This document shows positions 47,501 to 59,500 of a stretch of 64,000 bases of DNA, piece by piece. The DNA is from Tribonema minus (lineage: Eukaryota > Sar > Xanthophyceae > Tribonematales > Tribonemataceae): contig JAFCMP010000501.1 of the NCBI GenBank assembly GCA_017506865.1, positions 434,001 through 498,000 on the forward strand, read 5' to 3'. Under the pieces are notes generated by a model that saw only the letters and a list, made by a program, of their open reading frames with translations, did no database searches and was not told where the DNA came from. How positions within the stretch are numbered: position 1 is the first letter of the stretch; the number at the start of each line of letters is the position of its first letter. The translations under genes were made by a program, and so were the position numbers.

Positions 47501-50500
47501 GGACCGGCATTATGCGTCCGATTGGCAAGCAGACGTGCATGCCCCAATTGCTGGGTGCGTCAAGGCCAGCAACAGAAAAACCATTATGCGGGCAGGTGTG
47601 GCGCAGGCATCAAGTTGAAGTTGAAGGCAGGTGCCAAACAAGGCAGCCACAGCGGTGTACACCGTGTCTTGAGCTGTGTGCAGGGGGCTGAATGAGTGTC
47701 CTGCTGTACCTGACATCACACATGTCCCTCAGTTGTGCACCAATAGTTGCACTATCACCGCTTGGGGATGACACAGCAGCTGTGTATTGGTGCACGGTCG
47801 TTAGTTTGATTTTCGGCGCGCACATTGCTGCAGCAGTAAGTCTGGCATGACCTCCTGGTCTTAGAACTAAGCATGCAGCTAAATGCCGCACCCTCTTGTT
47901 GGACAAGTACTTGATAGAAACATCCTGGAGAGCTGCTGCATATTTGCTCAGCTCGGTAACTTACCCTGAAAGTCATGTACGTCTGGTGCATCCCGATGCT
48001 TGTTCTGCATATGCGCAGCCTGTTCTTTGGCTCCTTGCAGGAGTCCATCACGCACTTCAACAACCTTGGCTACCAGCTGCCAGAGGGGCAGAACCCCACA
48101 GACTACTTCCTGGACGTCACAGACAGGTGCGAGTCTTATTCAAGTCAACAAAGGAGAGTCATGAGTCATGTTCATGAGTCGTGTTCACGCTCCCCACCTC
48201 CTCGCTCCCTACTCCAGACATGCTGCCAATGTCAACGGCTTCCGTACATGCATGATGAGTTTCGTAGTCTTGAACGCTTGAAGTTTTTACGACCTGCCAG
48301 CTTCACACGTGTCGCATGCCGCATGCCCCATTTACATGATAAATTGCTGAATTAAAATGATGGCAGACAATGTGGAGCGTTTAAGCGGCTCCAGCTGCTT
48401 CCTTCAGTAGCATCGGGGCAAAACCCTGCTGTCATAGCCCCCCCCCCTCCCCTATCAGCGCATGGGCAGTCATCCTTGTTGATGAACGCAAGGATAGTAG
48501 CACTTGCTGATATACATGCGCCATGTATTCACACCAGCGACACTGCGATCGTGGCACCTTAAACACGCGCTCGCCAACTGTTACTACGGCACATTTGAAT
48601 GTCATATTTGGCGTCTGCGGGGGCAACGGCTCCCTAAACACAACTGCACGACTTGCACTTGCGAGTCTCGCACCGCTCGGCTTGCAGTGACTGCTGTATC
48701 CCTTCACTACGACGATGTTGTGTGAGACAGGTAATCATGCTTGCCAACTGATCACGTCCATTTGCTTCGTTGCCGCTGCAGCGCCTTCTCTGACGTAGAT
48801 CTGGACTTCAGGCAGGAGTTCTCTACAAGCGTGCTCGCCAGCAAGGTACGGACATTGCATGCATAATCGCCTAGCAATGTTTTTATTCCATGAGCGTTGC
48901 TTATTGTATGAAGCAACAACTTGATCACGCCTAGACAAACCGAGGAACCTCGGGTGTATGCGCAGCAAAAGTTATGTATTATATTCAACTTCCTGCAGCA
49001 ATGGTCACCAACAATACACCTAAATGTACCTCTTGACAGCAGCCATGGGCACAATCCCTTACAGCAGCACATTGAGATTCGTGTATAACTGCGCTTTCAC
49101 GAAACTTGAACTTCCTCAGCGCAAGCAAGAGATGTGTTGGACCTAACTTCCATATAACCCTAACCCTAACCCCTAACCAATATGGCGGCGCGATGCCTCA
49201 AGAAGACACTGCCTGCAGATGCCGGCCGGCATAGTGATCCTCCACGCCCTGCATGGGAGCGGCAGTACATCCAGCATCAAACTGCACCGAGGATTGGGTA
49301 ACCACTACAGGGGCACGTCATCAACTTTTTCAAATGGGTGCTCATGGACTTGTAATTACAAAGGGAGGCCGGGTATTCAGGGCGTTCCTAGGGTTTATAT
49401 CCAGCCCAACAATTTACTCTGCACTACGTCCCATGACCTAGCGCGCTGGTGCTGCAACGTGGTACGATGCTTCAAGTACCACTCTCGTCAAACGCGTTCT
49501 TGCCTTGTATGCTACTACAGATCAAGGACAAGCTGGACAGAGCAGCGGCCTCCGCATCTTCCCAGATCTGGTACGGCGACGACGACGAAGGCCACGGCAA
49601 GCTCGCAACGAGCTTTTGGAGGCAGTTCACTGTACTGCTCAAGAGAGATGCCGTACTGGCCAGGCGCGACCCGACTCTGTACTACCTGCAGGTGAGTCGG
49701 AGTCTGAGTGCTTTCAGGCACCGCGCTCGATGTGGCTGACACTGTTGCTTTTTAGCACTGCTCGCCATTGGAGCCTCGACGCTTGGAGGGTGTACTTGAC
49801 AGGGGGTCATGGTGCAGAAAAATGTTGCAAGTGCATACTTGAAGTACATCCTATTGCAGTGAAGCACGCAGTGTTCTTCCAGCACCATCGCTTGACACAG
49901 TGCAATGGGAAATGTGTCAGTGCGACCCACTGACTGACATTGCTCACCAGTCACAAAACTGACCGCTTGAGGATGACTCCACTTCTGCACACATGTCGCG
50001 TCTGCATTTTCACCAAAGCATGCCTGCAGGTGCAAGCGCATACATTCGTTTTGACCTCTACTTTGTATGCAAGCGAACGGTGTTCTCAAGCGAATCGCGC
50101 TCTTCATCTGCTGATCCTTGATGGCACATGCTCGCATGGCACGAATCTGAATGCACGCACTTGCGCACCTGTGCTGCGGCCTCACAACGGGTACTGCAAT
50201 CGCAAAGAGGCTCAACTGTCCGTGCGTGACTATCGTGCTGCCAATGCACCTGTCTGACTGGCAGGTGGCGCTGCACATGTTCTACGGCCTCATGATTGGC
50301 GCCGTGTTCTATCAGCTGACGCCCATCATCGACGACACCGTGTCGTACATGCCAGGCGAGTCCACACGCTGCTTCTTGACAGTGAACTTCAACACAAGAG
50401 CACATTCTTGAATTTTGCTTTGAAGTTTCATTCATCACCGCAGCGGTGCAATCCAACTGCATGTCCGCACTCTGCGAGCGACCCTGGGAAGAAGAGTTGA

Positions 50501-53500
50501 AGTTTCAGGAAATCATACGAAATGGTTTTCGCAGCCAGTCCCTGTCCGAAATTGTGGCTTCCCCATGTAACAGACGTCAACTGCCTTGCGGACGATGAGT
50601 GCTGTGCATGCAAGCGCAACGCACCATGGCGTTACAGCCTCACATGCCCATAACAGCGTACTTACTGTCGTATGTGCGTCTAGTGTGGCGCGCTGAGTGT
50701 TACTTTACTGGTGTTACCCAATGCACGGCGCCCTCGACAGGTGCTGCCAGCTGGATTTCCTTCATACTTTGATGTACACTTCTCGGAGGTGGCTTCAGGA
50801 GGTTGTGAAGCGGGTTCATGCCATTGTTGACCATTGCTTGTTTGCAGTAACATGTGTCCTTCGTATCTGACTGTGTGCAACCGCGTGTGCTGCTGCAGGG
50901 GCCACGGTGTGGTTCATCATGCTCAACTCGTACATCCACGTCTTCAAGGTGCGCAGGGGATGCAGACGTGATTGAGCACCATGAACGCGTGCAGTTGTTT
51001 TATATACATGTTTGCATCAGGTTCTTGCAGCAAGCCATCTGGCCCTGTAAACATGCGCGCGCGGCTAGACGGCTGAAAGTGTGTGAGAAGTCTCAGCCTT
51101 ATTGATCAGGGCATCACAACACATTGAAGTATGTAGGTAAGTCACAAGGCAAGCAAGAAGTCAAGTGCAAGCTCATGTAACGCGGAGTTCACTTGAGACG
51201 TAAGCACGCAAGCAGAGGCATGCATGCTCAAGCATTCGCAGCCGTCCTTCTGGCCCTCCTTGTGAGCAGTGGTGCTCGTTCCAGCGCATCTTGGTGCCAT
51301 GGCGCATGTATGCTCAATACGGGAACAGCAAGTGCTATGCTACGCATGCTGACGCTCGAAAGTCTAGTGGTGAGTGCTGCATCTGCAGTGGCACCGCCTT
51401 GTGATGGCAAATCTGTATGTGCTTCCCTCGTTGACGCCTGTTGCGCACAACTAAAAGCTACGCCAGAGCTGTTTTCTTTTTTCCTGCGGTCCAGCAGTTC
51501 TGGCGCCGCCGCCTCGTTGGCGACATCCTCTTCATTGCGCGCTTGATGAACTGCAATTGCGATGAACTGGTCCGTATCCTGCTGACACTTGTGTCTGTTC
51601 TCGATTGCCAGGTGTACTACCTCATGACGTCCAACAAGCGGTTCGAGCACGAGCGCGCCAACGCCAGCTACGGCGTCGCCGCGTACTTCCTCAGCGAGCT
51701 CGCGGTGACAGCGATCAGCCACCTGGTGAGCACCGCTCAGCACGCCACGCGCCCCAGCCAACCGCGCAATCGGCATTTCGTAACAATCAGTAGTTTGAAA
51801 CAAAGTCGATGGCTGCACTACGTGGGTTGTGGCATTGCTCTACTTGCTGGCGCTACGCCTCCGGTGTCTGCGAGCACATCACAGGTTGCACTGTTGACGA
51901 GTGATTGTTGGGCGTGACGCTGAGCTGTATTGCCCTGTCGCGTCATTGAAGACAGTAACATGCTTTGCCAGGCTCGTAATCGTGCTGCCGCTGCTTTATA
52001 AATGCGCATGACACAGTAGTACAAACTGCAATGTCACTCACTTGTCACATGGCTAATTGCTGTTGCAGCTGTTCATACCGGGGGTGACAATAGCCTACTG
52101 GATGGCAGGGTTTGACAAGCAGTCCTACGGCTTCTTCCTTCTGGTCTGCTACGCGACATCGATGACCGCTGAGGGCATGATCTCCTTCATCACCAAGTTC
52201 ACCCATGACGCAGCGTATGCAGTGGTGGCAGCGCAGGTGACTTACTCAACACTATGATGACAGCACTATGATGACAACACTATGATAATAAAAGTCTCAT
52301 TCATGAAGTACCCTCTGAGTTGGAGGTGCATACGGTCATTTGATTGACCACTTTACTTTACACTTCATTATTACTCTGTTGTTGGAAAAATCATCCCATC
52401 CGGTTTAAGATTGATCTTTAAGCTGGTAGTCTGTGCCTTCAGCGAGGTGAGCTTGAACATTTTCCTGACCTTTGCATCCAGGCAGGACTTTGTTGCATAG
52501 CCAACGATGACCAGAATGCTTTACAGGGACGCAAAGTGCAACGTAAGCACTCAGTGCACCTTTTTATAACTGCGTTCATGACGTGTATAAATGTTTGCTG
52601 CCAATCGCACAATGAGCACACAAAAAAAAGGTAGCAGTGTTTCTCTGAGAAAGAACATGCATGTGCAGTTGGGTGTTGTAAGCACCCGCATTAATTACAG
52701 TTCATACCTGATGATTCAAATGCTGTGTGTTCCTTGTCAGGCTGCTTGGCAAGTTCCATGGCAATTGACTTCCATGACATGAGGCTTCACTGTGGCATGA
52801 GCAATATTTGCCAGCTCATGACACGTTTCAATGCTCATGCGACTGGCCCGACGGTAGATCTGGCTTTCTCAAGTGTCATGATTCGCTGAAGCGAGGACAC
52901 CACTTTCCAACGGCACATGTATGTACTTTATTGACTTCCGCTTGAGGGGCGGAAAGCCTATAAAAAACAAACATGCAACTCGTGTACACATGTGCTATGT
53001 CAAACGTTTAACACATGCGCTCTCTACACTATACAACGGTCTCTCACCGCCAAGCCAACATGCATGTACTATCACGCACTCGTCCGCACTCTACCACTGC
53101 TTGTTGTGCACTCTAACCGCAACTCTATGTCAACGACCAGGCGGCGCTGGTGATGCTGACCATCTTTGCGGGGGGCATCTTCATCCCCTTCAACGACGTC
53201 CCCCCCTACTGGAACTGGCTGTCGCAACTGGGCGTGTTCACGCACGGCACCAAGGCCCTGGAGCTGCACATTTTCAAGTACATCACCTACACGTGCGCGG
53301 CGCCTGTGCTTGTGAGTCCTGCATGTGATACTTCTACGTCGCCTGGCCCGCACACAGTGTCGTGAGCTCATACGCAAAAGGGTGTTTGTGAAAGAGCTGT
53401 TGCGAGGAGCAATTTGATTCGATGAGATTTATGTAGACTACGCCTTTGCAGATTTCCATGGTGTGTACATACGCAACCGTAGCTCAACATTGCGCATCCA

Positions 53501-56500
53501 ACAGATTCCGGCGCCAGTGTCTTTGGATATTCCTTGAAGGCGCAATGCAGATCACGCTGCTTGAGGGTTCACCTGCCTATCACCATCAACTACTCACACT
53601 ACAGTCACCCAGCTGCATCGCGTTAAGGCGTGCGGTGTCACTCATTCATGAGTGCGCTGTCATTCATTCATTCATGATTTGGCGTGTACTCGCTGTGTGG
53701 TGCGCCCCATCGACTGAGCACTGATGCATTAGTACTGCCTCGTGCGCGCGCAGGACGGCAGCGGCGTGTGCGCATCGCTATCGGGCAGTTACCCATGTGA
53801 CGCTGGCTTCGATGCCGCCACCGGCGCTTGCGAAGTCGAAGGCCGTACGGTGAGTTCTAACAGTCCATACACTTTTGAACTGAGAGTGTACTGTAGGATG
53901 TCACCATGTACTCTCGCATTTGCCAGTACTCTAAGAGTTGTGAGTTTATTGTTATCATGATGGGTTGTGGGTGTGCACCCGATGAATTGTGGTGTGCTTA
54001 GATCTAGCGGGCTGGCATGCACTGAGTATAATAGCACTTCAGTACACACTTGATTTCATCTGAAGCACGCCAGGCACATGTGTCTATTACCCGCTGCAAA
54101 TATTTCCTGGTTTAGGGCTAGGGTGACGTATGTATCGCGTATGCCTAACCGGCACTCAACTTTACTTCTTACCGTCAGACGGTGCTCGTTGTGCAGGGCT
54201 TGAAGGGCTGAGTGCCATTCATATTGAAGTACGCTCTCAAGTTTGCATGCTGGACTATTCCCTTGCCCACGCATACTTCTTGTTTGCCTTTGCCATAGTC
54301 AAACTTTTGATGAGCACGTGGCGATGCTACTTGCCACAATTGCGTCATGAGAACAGTGTGTGCATGTGTGTCTACACCCGTCCCCAGCAAGCAGTAGGTA
54401 TAGATACTCTTTTCCATGCACTGTGCAGGTGACGCTGACACACAACCCACCCACTTCCAGTAAATGACTGCAATGGTGCACCCGCTGATGCTATTCACTT
54501 ATGGATGGTATATATGAAAGCATGCTCTGCTCCCTTGCCACTTGCCACTTGACTTTAACCTAGCCCTGTGCTTCTCTTGGACGACTCACCTAGCTACCGT
54601 AATCTCAGAATTGAATTCTGCGCCGCAACGCCTCTACTGCTGCGCGTTGCAGGTGGTCGACGTGCTCTCAGGCGCGACAGGCGACCCCTGGGCCTCGCTC
54701 GGATACCTGGCGCTGCTGTGCCTCATGTTCCGCGCCGGCGTACTGTTCATGTACCTGTACCCCCTGGACAACATGCTGCAGGCGCTCAGCGAGTGGCGCG
54801 CGACGCGCACGGAGAAGGTGACGCTCCCGCTCAACTGCAGTCTTGCACTGATGCACACAATAGTTAAGCTCCACTCTACCTGTATTGTCACGCGCAGGGT
54901 TCTCTGCCCTGGTCTAGTCCTAGGCAATGAGTGACACAAGTAAGCCATTCTGTGTACATGCAGTGTGTGAAAATTTTTGTTGCTTGTGTGCCACATGCGC
55001 ATTGAAAGTGATGGCCCCAAGAAGGTGAGACTAAACGCTCACCCCAAACCTGCGTCCCAGCTCCAACTCACATCACTCATGCAACTATGCCTGTAGATCT
55101 GCGCATCACGCAGACATCTCAGATCTGTCAGGCAGCACGTTCGACAACGTTGCAGCTTAGACGCGCAGACTTGCCTGCGCCATGACTTGAACTCTTCACA
55201 TACGCACATATATATGCGTGATGACTGTGACCCAATTACCTACAAATGTATGCACATGAAACATGTGCTCACGAAACACGGGCCAGCACATGTCACCGCA
55301 AAAAAATGGACCGATTTGACACGCTGATGCCACTCAGATCAAAGGAGTGGCCGGAGCAGCTGACACTACCGAGACAGTTTGAGCAACTCCACAGTCTTCC
55401 ACTGGCGCACTGCTCTCTAACCATGAGCAACTGATGCTTTTGAAGGAGCGTAAAGAGTGTCACATCCCCCCACTGGCCTGTACCTGACCTGTTGCCCTTC
55501 CTGTTGCGGTTCTGCACAATTGCCGCTCGATTCGGTGACGCATGGCCGTGTCTCACTCATGGTGTGCCTTTCGTACCCTCCGCCTGCTGCTGCCAGGTTG
55601 TGCTTGAGGTGGAGATGGAGGTGAGCACTGACACAGTTTGTGCGCTGCCATCTGTTGAGCGCTGCAGCTGCTGTATACTTCAAGTAAAGTACATGATGCT
55701 GCCCACGGCAACCGCTTCAAACCACATTCGCTGTAACTGATGGACTACAGTAGCAGATGCTGTGCTCACATTGCATGGACGCAAGGCTCACGCGCAATGC
55801 AATGCACTTCAGGCAACAGCAGAGCACCGCATATCTTGTTCGTTGGGGGGCAGGAGCAAGTCTTGCTCTGTCATCTGGTAACATCTGACTTTGCAGTGCT
55901 CATTGCCCCAGAAATGTGTACTGTAGTCTATTTTCTACCTCGAAGTATTCCAATTTATTTTGATCCGAGACTGAGCCACTGCTTGGGACACTCCAACTGG
56001 CATCTGCAAGTTTGCTTCACTCATCAGCAATCATGTAGCCTGGCAATGGCAGCAATTGTAATATCAGGGAGCGTACGCAACACTCGGACTACTGCGTCCT
56101 GAATTCAATGCCACTGATGTCATGTTTCACAAAGCTCAGGCCGCAGATGTCATTACGCCGAAGCGCAAAAGTGTTATGGGGGGGGGGGGAGATGCAGCCG
56201 GAATGCACGCAGTTTTATATGGTGTGCTATGCTTCTACAGCCGTGACACCGGCCGCGCTACTTGAGCATTCCCGCGCCGCATGTATGCCATGGCTCGCAT
56301 GGTCTGCCAGTGCTTGCTCATTGTCATCTTGCACTATGACTCGTAAGATCACACCGATAATGGCACTTGATCACCAGGTCATGAGATCACACTGATAATT
56401 GCACTTAATTACAGGTTATGCGGCTCCGTGGCGAGGTCAACATGCTGCGCACCAGAGCGCTGGAGCAGGATGCATCAGCGGCTCAGCAGGCCGCAGCAAA

Positions 56501-59500
56501 CGCCACGGCTGACAGCTCGCACGTACAGCCCACCGAAGAGGAGTTTGGCGGGGACCCGTCGATCTACCTTCTCAAGGACCAGAGGGATCGGGATCAGGTG
56601 ATGATCAAGTTGGTAATGATTGATGTCGACAAATTCTTTGGAGAAAGTAGTACCTTTAGCGTGATGTTTGTTTGTGTGCACAGCTCAGGCAAACCAGCCA
56701 CATACCATTATCCAAATGACTGAGCATCACCGACCCCTACTTCCCCTGCAGCGGCTGGGCAGCGAGCGCGCGAGCTACAGGGGCCCTGACACCGGCCGCG
56801 TGTACCTGACCTTTGAGAGCCTCACTGTCTCCATCCCCACCAAGAACGGGCCCAAGATGCTGATTGACCACGTCACGGGGCACGCCACGTCGGGCCAGGT
56901 GCTGGCGCTCATGGGGCCCTCAGGTGCGCACACAGAGCAGCACGGCTCAGCTGGGCCCGCCGAGCATGCGTGATGTGTTCTGTGGGGGCTGAGTGCAGCA
57001 GCGCGTAATCAAAGACTTCAATGACACCATCACCTGGGCCATCGCCGTGACTGCCTCAAGGGCACGGAGCAGTCAGAAAGTAGTTGGTTGTGGCTCAATA
57101 GACTGATGCGTCTTGCGGGAGAGTTTTGGGTACCGACACATCTCTGAAACTGTCATTTTCAGCGCCGACTGCGCCGTCAGCTGACTTACATCACTCCCGT
57201 CTTCCTGCTGTGCGCCAGGTGCGGGCAAGACCACATTGCTCAACGCGCTCAGCGGCCGTGCCGTGTACGCCAGGGTGGAGGGCAACGTGAAATTGGGCAA
57301 CCGTACGCTGACGCCAGCGGACCTGGACTACGTGCCGCAGTTTGATGACCTCAACGACTACTTCACGGTGGGTTGAAGTACACATCTAGTACTTCAAGTA
57401 CAAATCTAGTGGGTCTGCGCCACCAGCACCTGCCTCTGTATGGACATTGCCATTGCCAATTGCCAATTGGTAACTCTCTGTGCAGCGACATGTCAATACG
57501 CCGACACTTCATGTGGCACTGTGCAGAAACGGTCTTCAACGTGCTGTGACGGCATACTTGCTGCAGCTGTTTGATGACGACGCTACATTGTCTTTTGCCC
57601 CTGGTGCCATCGTTTCCCTAGTACCCGTCATATACATACATACCTCTGAAATCCGGTGCTAACGGGCCAGAAGAAGGGGCCAGCGGTCGCATGTGGAATG
57701 GGACACTCAATATGTTTGGGGCACCTGCCCTGCTGCAGTATCCTGAGCTGGAGAGTTTACAGGCATGTTAGCGCTCGTATGCACGCGCCACACAGCAGCC
57801 TCTCCTGACGCTCCAACAAAGCTGGCCGCGCATTCTTTCTTTGTGCGAGCGGATGCTCATCACACCAGCGCTCCGCATGTCACAGAGCCTCTCATAACCA
57901 TGTCCTGCTGCCTATGTTTATGCGTGCATATGTTGTGCACACCCGCAGATGCGCGAGTTGCTGACCTATCACGCCAAGCTCAAGACGACCGGCAGCAAGG
58001 TGAGCGTTGGGAAGCTGCTGTTGCGGTGAGCGTTGGCAAGCTGCTGCCGCATTGCATCTGTACTTGGTGAGCGTCAGCAGCGCCAAGTCGCATCAAGACT
58101 CGTCTTTCACTGATTTCATTTGGCAGTTGGGTGTTCTGCGGTTGACAGTCGGTTGCCATTGTGCGCCTGTTGACCGTGATAGCTGGCCATGCCCTGCTCA
58201 GCTTGCTTGCGCACAACAGTGCTCAGCGCACGGTACGTGTGATTGCCACTGTTACACCTGTTTGACAACCGCTCTATTGCTGCAGAGTCGGTGTGCCGCC
58301 GACCGGACGGCTTTATCTTTGGTCTGCTGTGCATGGCACATGTGCGTGTCACTCATCCTGGCAGTTTTGTCAAAGGACACTAGCGCTGTGCTTTGTCAAG
58401 GCACATCCATCATTAAGCTTGTTGATGCCGACGTAATCACTGCAGGTCGGCCGCCGCGTTGCTGAGCTGATCCACATCATGGGCCTGCTGCCCAAGGCGG
58501 ATGTACGCGTCAGCGCTCTGTCTGGCGGCGAGAGGAAGCGCGTGTCTATTGGTGAGCACGGCAACTATGTGTCGCCGCCTCTTGAGCACTTTCGCTATGC
58601 CTGGGACTCCACGTTAATACGTATTGTGTACCTTTCAAAATGTGACTCAACAACTGTGGCAAGTCAAACCATGTGGGTGTTTGCATGCTGTTAGCTTTGT
58701 GAATGTGCGCCTGAGGCTGCATATGTTTAGGGTCAGGATTAGGGTCAGGCCTGTGTGATTTGGGTCTTTGACCAATTACAAGAAAATAAGTTGCACTACG
58801 CCTGCGCACTCGGGTCACCAGTCTCAAAGGTCTCGTTGATATAAGCGCATATTGCTGTCCAAGACATCATCGAACAACTACCTGCCTGCTTTCTTGCCGT
58901 GCAGCTATTGGCCTAGTGGGAGAGGCAGCAGTGCTCTACGCTGATGAGCCCACCACTGGCCTGGACTCTGCTGCCGCACACAGCGTCGTCAAGTACATCA
59001 CCAAGGTCAGAGGCCCGGGCATGCTTGACGCAAGTTGCATTCTTGCGGACCGGCCTGTAGATTTGCAGGGATCAGTTCAAAAGGTGCATTGACTGTGCCT
59101 AGCGAGATGGAGCTCTGGATCACACAGCAGCAGAATGTGATCAGTTTGCAGGTTATGCTTTCAGAAGCCAGGCATGCAGCATTCTCCGCCTTGGCATTCT
59201 CCGCCTTCATACGCACATGTGCATACACAGTACGAAGCACATGTTATCATGTGCCGAGGTGGAAATTCACCAAAGCAAGCGGCACTGCTTTGATTGTGCT
59301 GGTAGCAGTGGAGCACTTGCAGCAAATCGCAAGAATGCAGCACGCTCCGTCAATGTGCCACCTCGAGCCGGTAGATCGGCTGTGTGCTGCCCATCTGCAA
59401 GTGACTGCCCTCAGGCTGCGTGCACTCTGCACGTTAGGATCATCGCCTCTTCGTTCTCTGTGTCCGCTGCTGATTTCTGTTTTTTGGCTCCCTTTTGCAC

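Larger units (their letters stand above)
48019..54817 (+). other. ABCG-B linker and transmembrane domain 1
   Basis: Linker LFFGSLQESITHFN and QNPTDYFLDVTDR, then FWRQFTVLLKRDAVLARRD. Membrane segments are in exons 50265-50355 (MFYGLMIGAVFYQL), 50899-50948, 51612-51725, 52069-52236, 53141-53311 (LTIFAGGIFIPFNDVPPYW) and 54653-54817 (YLALLCLMFRAGVLFMYLY). Exon 53754-53849 is a Cys-bearing hydrophilic loop (GVCAS, SYPCDAGF, GACEVEG). Exon 53141-53311 is unsplit here but interrupted by an intron in ABCG-A. Confidence 0.9.
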
